In this document: positions 23,606 through 33,682 of the stretch, one piece after another | Numbering within the stretch: the first letter of the stretch is position 1 | Layout of the letters: the number at the start of each line of letters is the position of its first letter | Assembly (NCBI GenBank): GCA_047967505.1 | Contig: CM106540.1 | DNA length: 64,000 nt | Strand: one strand, 5' to 3' | Origin: Dipteris shenzhenensis | Taxonomy: Eukaryota > Polypodiophyta > Polypodiopsida > Gleicheniales | Notes under the pieces: generated by a model | Database searches by the model: none | What the model was told of the DNA's origin: nothing | The model's input: only the letters and a program-made list of their open reading frames with translations | Made by a program: the position numbers and the translations under genes

Positions 23606-25235
23606 AAAGAAAGAAAGAAAGTTTATTAAAGTCTTCGGAAGACCAATGGGTCTATAAGACTGTGAAAATCCTGATGCAACGAGCTGTGGTAGTGGAGCTA
23701 CTAAATGAGCGTCCATACCAATGCAAAATGCAAAATGCAAAAAATGCAAAAATGCAGAATGGCAGTACTAAGTCCTAAGTACAACATAGTCATGTCGATG
23801 GTCGACTATATATCAATCTCAGCATCATCATCAATATCATCATCATCCCTAGCAACAGCAAGATATCAGGATGGATGAGGCAGTGGAGGCATGAAGTTGG
23901 CAATAGAGTGCTGTCGGCCACTCAGAGGTGCGGTCTTAGCACGTCTCCTGGTCAAAGCTCTGCGTCTAACCAGGGCTACTGTGACCCCCGTCGGTCGGGC
24001 TCCGACTCTAAACAAGGAGGGGATGTCTCCAAGTGTGATCTGTGTGTCGACCCTCTGTCTGAGCTGTTGGGTCACGGGCTCCGGGTCACGGTCATGTCGA
24101 GGCCTCGGCTCGGGGGGGTCCATGTGATCTAGCTGAAAGAACTCCATGATAGAGCTCTGAGAGGGATCAACCGAGAAAGAAGTATGCTCCTGTCTCCGTG
24201 ACATATCACAGCGGAGGGTTTCATTGACCCACCAGGATACACACAGATTCACCTACCCCACTCGATGAGGATCTCTCTTGGGTAGTTTCGGGTCTCTTCA
24301 CACAGACTTTGCATCGAGAGCGACAGAGCAGAGCGACTACCCAGGGAGCGGCGCATATGCACACTATGTGACATACAGGAGGTTGAGACAGAGGAGCATT
24401 TCATCTTCAGGTGTCCTGTGTACTTTGAGATCCGAGGACGTTTCCACTGCCTCTTCAGAGATAGTTCTGGGATTTTAGCCCATTTTCTCTCCTACCCAGA
24501 CCAACGGTTTTTGGCAGGTTTCATTCATGAGGCACTTAGACACCGCGAGAGGATAGTGATCTCTATAGAAGCTAAGCTTCACTGGGAGTTCACTTGGTTC
24601 CAACCAGGTCCGAAAAGTGTGTAGCTGTAGTAGATCCTCACGGATAACCTGGTTGACCTCGTGTGATAAGAGGGGAGAGAACGGAGCATCCATGCTATAC
24701 TGGAAGGGAGGTAGTCTATCCATGTGGAGCCCCAGTCGCTCAAACCATCTCTCTGTACGTGCATACCAGCACCTCTGATCTCCTCCTGCTGCAAGTGCCA
24801 TAGAAGAGGATAGAGCTATCCATGGTAGCTTGCTACGCCCCGAGGTATAATCCCCATATTCCCTAACTCGGTACAGATATGTGATGACCTGAAATGCAGC
24901 TTCTAGTTGTAAACGGGATGACCCAAACTCAGCCTGAATGATCTAGTGAGGAACGGATGACTTACCACGAATCATCTGTGATAGCATGAGAACCTGTAGC
25001 CGCTCCACACGGGCCCACTCTGTATCCGACAAGTCTGACCCCCAACAAGGGCTGCCGTACATCCCCACTGGGCGAGCCAAGGAGTCAAAAAGCAACCCCT
25101 TGGTGTGTGGATCCTGAAAGTGTGAGCGGAAGCACTGCCTCTCTAGCCTGGCCAATGAGGCATACCCTCTACTCAAGCGCGCGTGCATCGCGGGTCTCAT
25201 AGTGAAGCTCGGTCCGGAGAAGATAACCCCAAGAA
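23606..25235 (-). mobile_element. LINE family A, copy A4, with internal inversion
   Basis: Minus-strand copy whose TTTC tail lies at about 23606-23625 and whose 5' end is truncated near 25235. The middle segment (about 24200-24556) reads on the plus strand and fits exactly between the flanking minus-strand parts, with only about 5-10 bases lost at each joint. It therefore looks like a simple in-place inversion, unlike the 5' inversion of A1. The 3' UTR again has TGCAAAA-type units (23722-23757). Confidence 0.8.
23866..25230. pseudogene. LINE-A4 ORF2 fragments
   Basis: Minus-strand part (24557-25230): thumb and following region (RPAMHARLSRGYASLARLERQC, DRLPPFQYSMD, LPVKLSFYRDH). Inverted plus-strand part (24200-24556): GFIDPPGYTQIHLPHSMR and the intact finger CTLCDIQEVETEEHFIFRC with a CAG codon where A3 has TAG. 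Minus-strand end (23866-24199): QSSIMEFF (24136-24159), QHSIANFMPPLP. No reverse transcriptase core is present. Confidence 0.8.
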
Positions 25236-25984
25236 CAGATTCAATGTAAATAACCACACAAGTCTATAGTGAGTACAATACCTTGTCTTAAACTCGAATC
25301 AAAGTTCCATGAGACTATATACACTCTTGTATCAAAATAAATATTAAGATATAACATAGGGAAGACCCCAATGAGGTACTCATCACTACTGCTGAATTAA
25401 TTCACCCCCCTTGCCCTCCTTCCCCATCACTCCCCTTCCATCTCACCCTGCATCCCACATCATCCCCCCTCCCTTATCTGGTGCGCTCCCTCAACACCAG
25501 AGGAGACTGGAGACACATCCTGTGTTCGCTTGCCTCTCCCTTCAAAATCCCCCATATGCTTTGAAAAGATTGGTATGTTTCTTTATCAACTAGTCTGAAT
25601 ATGTGCAAATAGCAATTCTCAGCTCAAAGAATACTCACAGAGAAGTTTTCCTACATCATTCACTATTACAGATTTTAAATAAGTGAATTTCTTGCAAAAA
25701 GTCGAGTCACCTTGATAGTGAAGCTTCAAAAAGGTAAGAAGAACCCCAAGGATTTATTATTGCCTCCCTTTCTCAATGGAAATACAACTGCAAAAAATTA
25801 TTTTTCATGGATTAGGTAGCCTACTCCATGATTCTTGAGCTTTCAAGCAACATCTGCAAAAGCTCTATGTTCATGTTGTTAAATAGCTTCTAGGTAAAGA
25901 AATTCCTTCAATAGTTTAGCCTAATTCGAGTTTTAGACAATCAGATGAAAAGAAAATTGCACACTGGGAGAATCTAAATTACAA
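25236..25984. other. No gene recognised
   Basis: Mixed AT-rich and pyrimidine-rich sequence upstream of the ADH-like exons seen. The missing first ADH exon could lie here or further right, but I cannot identify it. Confidence 0.4.
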
Positions 25985-26680
25985 AGCTCGTGAGCTGCTC
26001 CTCTCCCCGTGAGCTGCTGCCCCCCCCCCCCCTCTCCCTCTCTCAGCCAGCCCCCTCTCCCTCTCTCTCCCTCCCCCTCACCCTTGCTGCCCACCCTCTC
26101 CCTCCCCTTGCTGCTCCTCCTCTCCCTCCCCTTTGCCAGCCCCCTCTCCCTCCTCCCTCCCTTCCTCCTCCCCACTCTCCCTCTCCCCCGCTGCCCCCCG
26201 CCCCCTCCCCCTCCCCCGTCCCCTTTCTTCCCCACCCTCCCTCTCCCGCTGCCCCCCTGCCCCCTCCTCCTCCCCCGCCCCTTCCCTCCCCTTCCCCCTC
26301 CCCCACCCCCCCTCTCCCCCCCCCGCTGCCCCCCCCCCCCCCCGCCCCCTCCTTCCCCCCCCTCCTCCCTCCCCTCCCCCGCCCCCTCCCTCCCCCGCCC
26401 CTTCCCCCACCCTTCCTCTAACCCCCCCGCCCCCTCCCTTCCTAACCTGCCCCCTCCCTTCCCCTCCCCCGCCCACCTTCTCCCTCCCCACCGCCTTCAG
26501 CCCCCTCCCTCCCTCCTAACCCGCCCCCTCCCTCCCTCCTAACCCCCCCTCTTTTCCTCTCCCTCGCCTACCCTCTCCTTCCCCGTCAGCCCTCTCCCTT
26601 CTATCCTTTCTCAGCTCCCCTACGCTTCTCCTCTCCGTCCCTTCCCCTCTCTTCTACCCTCTCCTTTTCTCCTCCTTCCT
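25985..26680 (+). repeat. Long C-rich polypyrimidine tract
   Basis: Nearly 700 bases of almost pure pyrimidine on the plus strand, with many runs of four or more C (for example 26018-26031 and 26326-26343). The minus strand is a dense series of G runs that could form quadruplexes or triplex DNA (inference). It stops just before LINE copy B2. Long proline/serine/leucine frames and the glycine-rich complement are composition artefacts. Confidence 0.85.
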
Positions 26681-26766
26681 ATGCCTGTTTTAGGGCGTCC
26701 TGGGCAGTAGTTTCACGGACGGAGCTTTAACAGTGTTGGAATCGGCCTTTTCACTTAGATTGGCGA

Positions 26767-28267
26767 ATGGATCCCCATGCAGCCAATCTCCGTCCACTTC
26801 CACCGGCCGCGAGAACCGTCATTTTTTCAGAAGACGAGTTGCAGCAGCTCAAGAAAGATGTGGAATTAGAGGGCTCCACATCACTTTTCGCCTGCATCTT
26901 TGGGTCACATCCTTCCAGATCACAGGCTAGAGACTGGATGCTGGCGGCATTACCAGGAGATCTCGCCCCACACCTCAAGGATATTTGACTTCTGGGACAT
27001 GGATTCTTCCAAGTGATTTTTGACTCGCAAGAGTCCACAACCCTTGTTCTCAAAGCTAATCCCCTGGCTTTGGGTTCGAGGAGGATCTTTTTTTTGCCCT
27101 ACAACTTGGGCTTCAATCCGATCGAGAAGGACAGTCAGGTCATATCACTGTTCATTAGGTTTCCTGGTCTTCCTCAGGTTTACCATCGACTTCTTGCTAC
27201 TATCAAAGCCACTTTTGGAGTGGTCACTGAGATTCCCCCCCTTCCTGGCATGCCTTCTTCCTCGGCAGAGGCAGTTAGAGCGGACGGGGTGCCTCGAGTT
27301 AGGGTCATTGTCTCTGACCCTAACATCTCAGATGACCACATCATGATTCAGCATCCAAATGGCTCTCTCTTTCGATAGAGAATCGAGATTGCAGGTAGAC
27401 AGGATCAGTGCACGATTTGCAGGACCCTTGGGCACTTTGCTAGAGATTGCCCAAGGAAGAGAAAAAGACCCAAGAGGTCTTCTGGTGCGGCTCCTTCACG
27501 TACTACCCCGTCTACACCTCCCCTACGACCTGTACCACGCACTCCAGGACTACCAGGAGCAGCAAGGCGCCCTGCTTCGTGCACCCCAGGACCACCAGGG
27601 GCATCAGGGTGCCCAAAGCCTGCAGCACTCCCAGTACCACGTTGGGAGAGCGGTCAAAGTGGCTCCTTTACCTCAGGAAGAGACCTTTGATCCGGTTCAG
27701 ACAGATGCCATCCAGACTCCAGAGGTGGATGTTGTTGCAGCCCCAGATACTACAGTTCCACATCAGGAGGGGCCTTTAGATGCACCAACCCCAGTCATTT
27801 TGGTTTCTGATCACGAGGGGGCTACCGATACTTCTTCCCCTCAAACTGTTCCTGCCACAGCTGAGGGAGTGTATGCACAGATGAGGACTCCAGATCCTTC
27901 TTCAGCCCAGCCACAGGCCTCCTCAACTCCCAGCTCCAGTTCTGTTGATAGAGGCCTGGCAGGTCCTTCTCCTTCCTCCACGAGTGCAGGTCTTCTTCGC
28001 ACTCCTCGGCCAGACTTGCTTCTCAGGAACTCTTTTTCGACACTGGCTGATTCGGCGACTTTCATGGATGAGGAGGAGTTTGTGCCCTCCACCTTAGGGG
28101 TCCCGATCATTGGGATTCCTTTTGACAGGGCCTCCCCCTCAGCAAATATAGGGATCCTTTCACATGTTGAGTTTCCTGCCCTCAGCAAGAGTGTTTCAAC
28201 CCAGGGGAAGCTGGTCTCCTCTACTAGGTCGGGTAAGCCTTTCCATCCAGCATCCTCCTGTCCATGA
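26767..28267 (+). pseudogene. LINE-B2 ORF1 (Gag-like, zinc knuckle)
   Basis: Starts at the ATG matching the presumed start of the B3 copy (MDPHAAN here, MAAPSTPN there). The N-terminal part resembles an RNA-binding ORF1 domain, with VIFSEDELQQLKKDV and VPRVRVIV shared in pattern with B3. One TGA (26986) and one TAG (27376) interrupt that frame. A CCHC knuckle CTICRTLGHFARDC follows at 27409-27450. A frameshift near 27650 leads into a long proline/serine-rich tail ending SSCP. The stop overlaps the ORF2 start as ATGA. The protein packages LINE RNA into particles (family knowledge). Confidence 0.8.
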
Positions 28268-29289
28268 GGATAGTCAGCTGGAAAATACAGGGCCTAAGCG
28301 GACTTCCACACCGTCGTTGTAGGCAGCTGATCTGGAATCAGCTTCATCCAGGTGTCATTGGAGGTGCTATTGATATCCTTTTTATCCATGAACACAAGTT
28401 GGATGCCAGTGATTGCTCTAAGTCTGGCAAACTGCTTTCTAGTCATACTTTTTGGTCGCCTGCCTTGGGCACCAGGGGGGGCACTTATATTTCAATTTCG
28501 CAGTCGGTTCTCCCCTTGGTTGTTGAACACAGAGTCATTATTCCCTCTAGAGCTCAGTGGATTATTCTCTTGATTGGAGGGTGTAAGGTTGGTTTCCTTA
28601 ACCTGTATGCCTCCAACATTAGAGGAAAACGTGTCATTATGTGGAAGGATTTGCTCTCCTGGGCATCCATTGCGAATTCATGGGTGATTGGAGGTGACTT
28701 TAACATGGTTGAGTTACCGTCAGATAAAAAAGGGGGTAGAGAAGGAGGACTTCACTCTTTGGAGAGAGCAGCTTGGGATGCCTTCCTTTTTCACTACTGT
28801 GGCAGAGATACTTGGTTGGACGATGCCTTTCTTATTTAGCCACATTCCCTCCTGTTCTCTTGGTCGAACAGGAGGCAACAGATGCCTATTCATGCACATA
28901 TTGACAGACTCTATGTAGATGATTGGGCACTTGACAAAGGTGGATCGGTATGCATTGCTGCTGGGATTTCCACTTCAGACCACTTTCCTGTTGTGCTGGC
29001 TATCTCAGAGCCTCACTTGAGAGGCCGATCTGCCACCATCAGGATTCCAGAGGAGGACCTTACAGAGGCAGCCCTGAAGATATGGGTTTCTCATGTCCAG
29101 GGTGGGCAGCCATTGCCATCACAGTTAGCTGCTGCCCTTTCTGGTATTAGCGACTCAGCCCTTCCAGAGGATTGGGTAGACACAGATGATATGCCACTCA
29201 CTTGCTCCACTTGGGCAGGTGCTTTTACAAGAGGCAGTGTTCCGCTTTTTGGCCTTTCGAGATGCACAGGAGGATGCTTTAGTTTTTAG
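28264..29289 (+). pseudogene. LINE-B2 ORF2 endonuclease domain
   Basis: Start ATG at 28264 overlaps the ORF1 TGA. The frame shows endonuclease landmarks in order: MRIVSWKIQGL, IDILFIHEHKLD (metal-binding Glu), WVIGGDFNM (Asp and Asn), then, after a single TAG at 28837-28839, RLYVDDW and TSDHFPVVL (the catalytic Asp-His pair). This domain nicks target DNA to prime reverse transcription. The frame then runs directly into C-terminal sequence near 29100, with no polymerase motifs between: the reverse transcriptase has been deleted. Confidence 0.8.
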
Positions 29290-29660
29290 AGTGCAAGATG
29301 GTGGCAGATTGCTCAGATCCACAAAGGACATCTTGATTGAGTCTGCTTTTCAGCCTATCAGGATTGTAGGTCTTTTGGTGCAGGGATCAGATTCAGAGTG
29401 GTTCCTCGACCCAGACCCCCAGCTACTCTCCACCGGATCTTGCACGCTTTGGCTCTACGGGGGAGTTCCCATTAGGTATTTGCAGTGGGACCCTGGAGAG
29501 TGGGAGTGGATTGACGCAGGGCATCGAGAGAAGAGCATCCCCTTCTTTCATTACACGGTCAGTAATGCTAGGACATTTCAGCTCAGTAGTAGAGGTTGGA
29601 GAACTTCCAGAGTTCCTCATTGGGAGACATTTGATATCACTGCGGATCTACAGAGCTGCT
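29186..29660 (+). pseudogene. LINE-B2 ORF2 C-terminal region, first part
   Basis: Encodes the region between polymerase and C-terminal finger. EWFLDPDPQLL, LWLYGGVPIRYLQWDPGEWE and the following lines match WLIDPSCFSNL and LWLWEGRPLSEVQWNPCEW in copy B3. It ends at the Ty3 insertion point; the continuation is at 43553. Confidence 0.75.
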
Positions 29661-31353
29661 TCTAAACTACTCGGTGCTTTCTAACAATTCAGACAACGGA
29701 TTTTGCAATGGCGTTTGAATGAAATGATTGCGAGTTGCCAAACACATATACTTGAACTTAAGAGATTGCAATTAAGCTGAAATTAAGACTTATACAGCTT
29801 AAACACAAAGTGACATTATTGGAAATTGCAATATGATTGAGGGGCCAAGATGCCCCCCCCCCCCCCTTATCTAGGCTCACTTTATTCTTGAGATACAAGA
29901 CCAAGGTGCAATGCACCTTCCAAACTGATGAACTCTGTGAAAGCCTAGGACCTAGATACAAGACCCAAGAGCATATGTGCAAGGTAGACAACAAAAAGGA
30001 GGACTCCAAGCTCAGGTTTCAACTCTTGGCTTGCCCAATCCACAAGGAAGAAGCCCTTTTGTAGATGAAGTCCTTGATGCCTCTGAAGCTACCTTGGGTG
30101 AGGAGAGTGTGGAAATGGGGCTGGAATGAGAACAGCTTAGAAAAACAGCCTGTAGGCTAGAGAGAGAAAGCCTTTATGGAGTGATAGCTGTAGAGAGAGA
30201 GTGCCAATGCTGATCCCAAGGGAGGGGATGTAAGAGAGGAGCTGCTGCTGTTCCAGAGGTGCACAGAAAGGCAGATTTCTGCAAGGGGAATGGGCTGGAA
30301 CAGTAGAGAGAGAAATTCTGCAGTAGAGAGAGAAAGACTGCAGTAGGAGAGAGAAAGGGGTTGTGGCTGCTCCAGTCTAGGAGAAGGAGAGAGGATGATG
30401 CTGCTGTTCCAGAAGAGCTGAAAGGGGGCAGATTTCTGAGAGGGGCTGGAACTGTAGAGAGAGAGTGTGCTGCTGTAGAGAGAGAAAGTGCTGCTGAGGT
30501 GAGAGAATGGCCTGGGGAGAAGCTGGCTGCACCCAAGGAGCTGGAGAGGTTCTGCTGCATCAACCAAAAGGAGGGAGAAGAAAAGTGACGAATTTTTCAT
30601 GTAGGGAATGAAGGGAAGAGGCCTTTTATAGTCTCAGCCCCCCCCCAGGCTTAGAGTGGAAGGTGGACACTTGTCCCAGATTTTTGGTGGGCTGTAGTCC
30701 CAAAGAGGACAGCCCACAACCTGCCCCAAATCAAATCTACCAGATTTGGGGCCAGACACTTGGCCTGCATGCCCTGCCACTTGCCATGCATGCTGCCACA
30801 TGTGTGGGACAGGTGGACTGACCTGCCAGCTCAGATTCCATGTGGCAGTCTGCCACGTGTCACTCCCAAAAACCCTAAAATTACAAAGTTGCCAGAATTC
30901 AATTCTGATCGCACCCACGGGTTCCTAACAGCTTGGACTATCTATTGACGTACTCTAAGGTCATAATTGAGCCATACTGAGCTCATTTGTTTGTCGTCTT
31001 ATCTTGTATCTCCATTACTATTGGCATGCTGCCAGGCCCACACCCAAAGCTCAGGGAACATTCTCTTGAATGGTTCCTAGGTCAATATGCAATCTGTGCA
31101 TTTGATTGGTCCCATGTTTGGGTACTCAGGTGGGGTGTGGTTTCCAGATGTCCCTCTCAAAGAGAGGCCATCACTCTTGTGGGTCACTAATGCCCATAAC
31201 CCCAAGCAAGGGGGTCCACCCTCAAATGCTAGACCTAGTCCCCATTGTCCGTATCTGAACAGTAGGAAAACATTTCATTTCTTAATAAGCATACTAGTGA
31301 AAAACAAAAGAAATAGTACCAAGCAAGTGGATACATGTTGAAGCAGGATGACA
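29661..31353 (-). repeat. Ty3-1 3' LTR
   Basis: Matches the right LTR nearly base for base, apart from small indels and a longer C-run (29851-29867). The outer end reads TCTAAACTACTCGG against TGTAAACTACTCGG on the right, so the terminal TG is mutated. The inner end is CATGTTG...GATGACA. Frames inside it are not genes. Confidence 0.9.
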
Positions 31354-31364
31354 TTCCCTCCGTC
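31354..31364 (-). other. Ty3-1 polypurine tract
   Basis: On the minus strand GACGGAGGGAA directly precedes the LTR, the expected site for plus-strand DNA priming. Confidence 0.7.
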
Positions 31365-31428
31365 TTTCATTCGGTTGTCCTCAATCGGTTGTCCTCAACT
31401 GAAATGCTTCCTCATAAGCATCCAGGAT

Positions 31429-32406
31429 TTAAGGACACTCCTGAAATGTAGCTCTGTCCACCCATTGGGCATCGGTGGATGGGAGCCCTCTGAACTTCAA
31501 AAGGTACATCTTGCGAGTCGTGCCTCGACGTCCCGTGGTGAAGTTATGCAGAATAATTTGCTCTAGGATCAATAAGATCTCAGTGTCCTCTACTTTAGGT
31601 GCATCGTCCAGTGTGGGCTCTTGAGGTGGTTCCCCAATGAAGGGTTTCACCAAGCTTACGTGGAAGACATCGTGGATCTTCCAATGCTCTGGAAGTCTCA
31701 ATCGGACTGAGACAGCATTTATTACCTGCAACACCTGAAAAGGATCATAATATCGAAAGGATAGCTTGAAGTAGATGCGCTTTTTGCCCACTTTGGTTTT
31801 TAACCGGGCTTTCTCAAATTTCAATAAGACCCATTGGCCTTCTTTCACTGCAAACGCCCTCTGTCTTTTATTTGCAGCTGCTCTTTGTTTCTCTTGTGCC
31901 TTTTGAATGGCTGCTCGAACCGTGGCATAAGCAGAGTCATAATCCTCCACGAATTGATCAGCGGCAAAGATTCTCTCTTTTGTTTGCATGAGTGGAGTTG
32001 GTAAAGATCTACCATATATTCGAAAGGAGCTTTTCTAGTGGAGGAATGAATTGTGTTGTTATAAGCAAACTCCACAAGAGGAAGGAATTTCTCCCAAAAG
32101 GTTTGCTGGTCATGCACATAAAATTTCAGCAAATCCAAGAGTGTACTATTCGTAACTTCAGTTTGGCCATCCGTTTGAGGATGAAAAGCTGAGGAGAAAC
32201 TTAGAAGAGTTCCAAGGTTCTCAAACAAAGCCTGCCAGAAGTTACTAGTGAACTTTGAGTCTCTATCTGATACTATAGACTTGGGCATGCCGTGGTGTCT
32301 AAAGATGTGTCTAATAAATAAACGGGCAGCTTCAGGTGCCTTGAGATTCTTTCTGCAAGGAATGAAGTGGGCTTGCTTGCTGAATCGATCTACTATCACC
32401 CAAATC
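31429..32406 (-). pseudogene. Ty3-1 integrase end and chromodomain
   Basis: Minus-strand reading resumes inside the integrase core after Copia-2: VIVDRFSKQAHFIPC, VSDRDSKFTSNFW (second catalytic Asp), FHPQTDGQTEVTN (catalytic Glu), then after a frameshift near 31990 the GPY/F-type segment FRYYDPFQVLQ and LPEHWKIHDVFHVSLVKPF. A C-terminal chromodomain-like segment ends LLKFRGLPSTDAQWVDRATF with the conserved aromatic tryptophan. Stop at 31429. Confidence 0.85.
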
Positions 32407-32671
32407 TGTTAGAATTATAGATATAATTCAGCAGTGACCAATGTAATTTAATAAGCTTGTTAGGGGCACTTTTCCCTCTCTAAGAGGTTTTTCCCCCTAA
32501 CTGCAGTTAGTCCACTAACTATGGTTAGTGACTACTAAGGTTTTGTCCTAGTGACAAAACCTTATCTCTCACTTTTTCAGTTGTACTCTCACACTCTTCT
32601 ATTGCAACTAAGCTCTCAAGCTTTCAGCTCTCAGCTCACTCTCTTGCTCTCTCTCTCTCCCCAATCTTACA
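32407..32671 (+). repeat. Copia-2 5' LTR
   Basis: TGTTAGAATT to CAATCTTACA. It is about 19 bases longer than the 3' LTR because of an extra stretch after AGAATT. It contains three adjacent hairpins (32497-32510, 32513-32530, 32537-32563). Confidence 0.92.
32497..32563 (+). repeat. Cluster of three palindromes in the Copia LTR
   Basis: CTAACTGCAGTTAG is a perfect 14-base palindrome; CACTAAC-TATG-GTTAGTG and AAGGTTTTGTC-CTAGT-GACAAAACCTT are perfect stems. The last stem recurs in the 3' LTR (loop ACTAG) and in Copia-1 (8138-8164, loop ACTAA). Confidence 0.9.
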
Positions 32672-32673
32672 TT

Positions 32674-32685
32674 TGGTATCAGAGC
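32674..32685 (+). other. Copia-2 primer binding site
   Basis: TGGTATCAGAGC two bases after the LTR, complementary to initiator Met tRNA. Confidence 0.9.
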
Positions 32686-32775
32686 GGGTTCAAGAGCTCC
32701 GTGCTCCCTGCTCCCTTCAGCTCCTGCTCTTTGCCTCCAGCTCCAACCCAACATCTCCCTGCTCCAATCGCTCAC

Positions 32776-33152
32776 TGTCCGTACTGATCTGCCGTACCTG
32801 CGCCGACCGTCGTACCTGCTTCCGTACAGCACGTACTACACCTTCGTCACCGTACAGCCTGAAGGCCCGCACGTATCTACGCCGTACGCCTGCACTTCGT
32901 CGTACACGCCGTACAGCAGGTCGTCATACAGCTCCTGCGTACAAACGATCGTACAGCTCGCCGTCCGTTCCTGTGGCCGTACAAATCATCGTCCGTACCT
33001 GCAATCGTACAGTTCGCCAATTCATCGTCTGTACCTACGATGGTACAGTTCGTAGTCCGTACCAGCCAGACGTACAGTCATGTGCCAGCCAGCCGTACAT
33101 CCATTTAGCATCTGCCGTACTTCCGTACAGTAGCAGCCCGTACAATTATTTT
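32776..33152 (+). promoter_or_regulatory. Dense GTAC (CCGTAC) array in Copia-2 leader
   Basis: About two dozen GTAC tetranucleotides in about 375 bases, most as CCGTACA, CGTACAG or CCGTACC. A random sequence would give one or two. GTAC is the core of SBP/SPL transcription-factor sites, and CCGTAC(A/G) is a reported extended form (family knowledge). It is also self-complementary and so could act in RNA dimerisation. The region is untranslated. Confidence 0.55.
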
Positions 33153-33199
33153 GTTTCGAAGCAGATTCTCTTTGCGGACATTGCAGGCAGATTCAGAGG

Positions 33200-33485
33200 T
33201 TTAGCCCAAAATTTTGGGGCTTTCTGATGAAATTGCAAAATTTGGGGTTTTCTATGCTTTTGCCCCTTTCTGGTTGCAATTTCAAGCTCGAAATTTGGGG
33301 CTTTCAGTTTTGCAGTACAATTTCTTGCAGAAATTTGGGGATTTTGTGATTACACTCCGATTTTGCAGTGAAATTTGGGGCTTTTGCAGACAGAGCGCAA
33401 TTCTTGCAATTTTTGGGGCTTTTGATCAATTTGCCCCTTTCTGGTTGCAATTTTAGGCCTATTTTGGGGCTTTTGTGTTGGGAGA
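33200..33485 (+). repeat. Degenerate AATTTGGGGCTTTT repeats in leader
   Basis: Seven variants of AAATTTGGGGCTTTT occur at about 30-50 base spacing (near 33210, 33238, 33290, 33335, 33373, 33410, 33460), with GCAATT-type linkers between. Confidence 0.75.
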
Positions 33486-33682
33486 GCAATTTTGGAGATT
33501 TCAATTCACACTGCCAGAACGCACTATTAGCAAATTCTTGAGAGTTTTTGATGCTGACAGTGCAAGTGCAGAAATCTGAGTTGCATTTACAGCCAGTGCT
33601 TGGCTATGTTTTTTGGGAGTTGTGCATTTCATTCCCAGTAAGGGAATTCAGTTTTGTATCTGCTAAAATCTCTTTCTCAGAT

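Noticed and set aside
23866-24132. Plus-strand frames opposite the LINE-A4 tail (also 19493-19750)
   Set aside because: They mirror the arginine-rich LINE tail on the other strand; the homologous coding strand is clear from four copies.
25990-26542. Long proline/serine/leucine-rich frames and their glycine-rich complements
   Set aside because: They lie entirely in the pyrimidine tract and exist in several overlapping frames on both strands; composition alone explains them.
30157-30600. Leucine/serine-rich frames in the Ty3 LTR (also 42306-42780)
   Set aside because: Both LTR copies carry them on GAGAGAG-rich sequence; no domain, and LTRs are non-coding in this group.
32776-33152. A 184-codon frame across the GTAC array
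   Set aside because: It precedes gag, lacks any domain, and is a product of the repeated phrase; the region is a leader.
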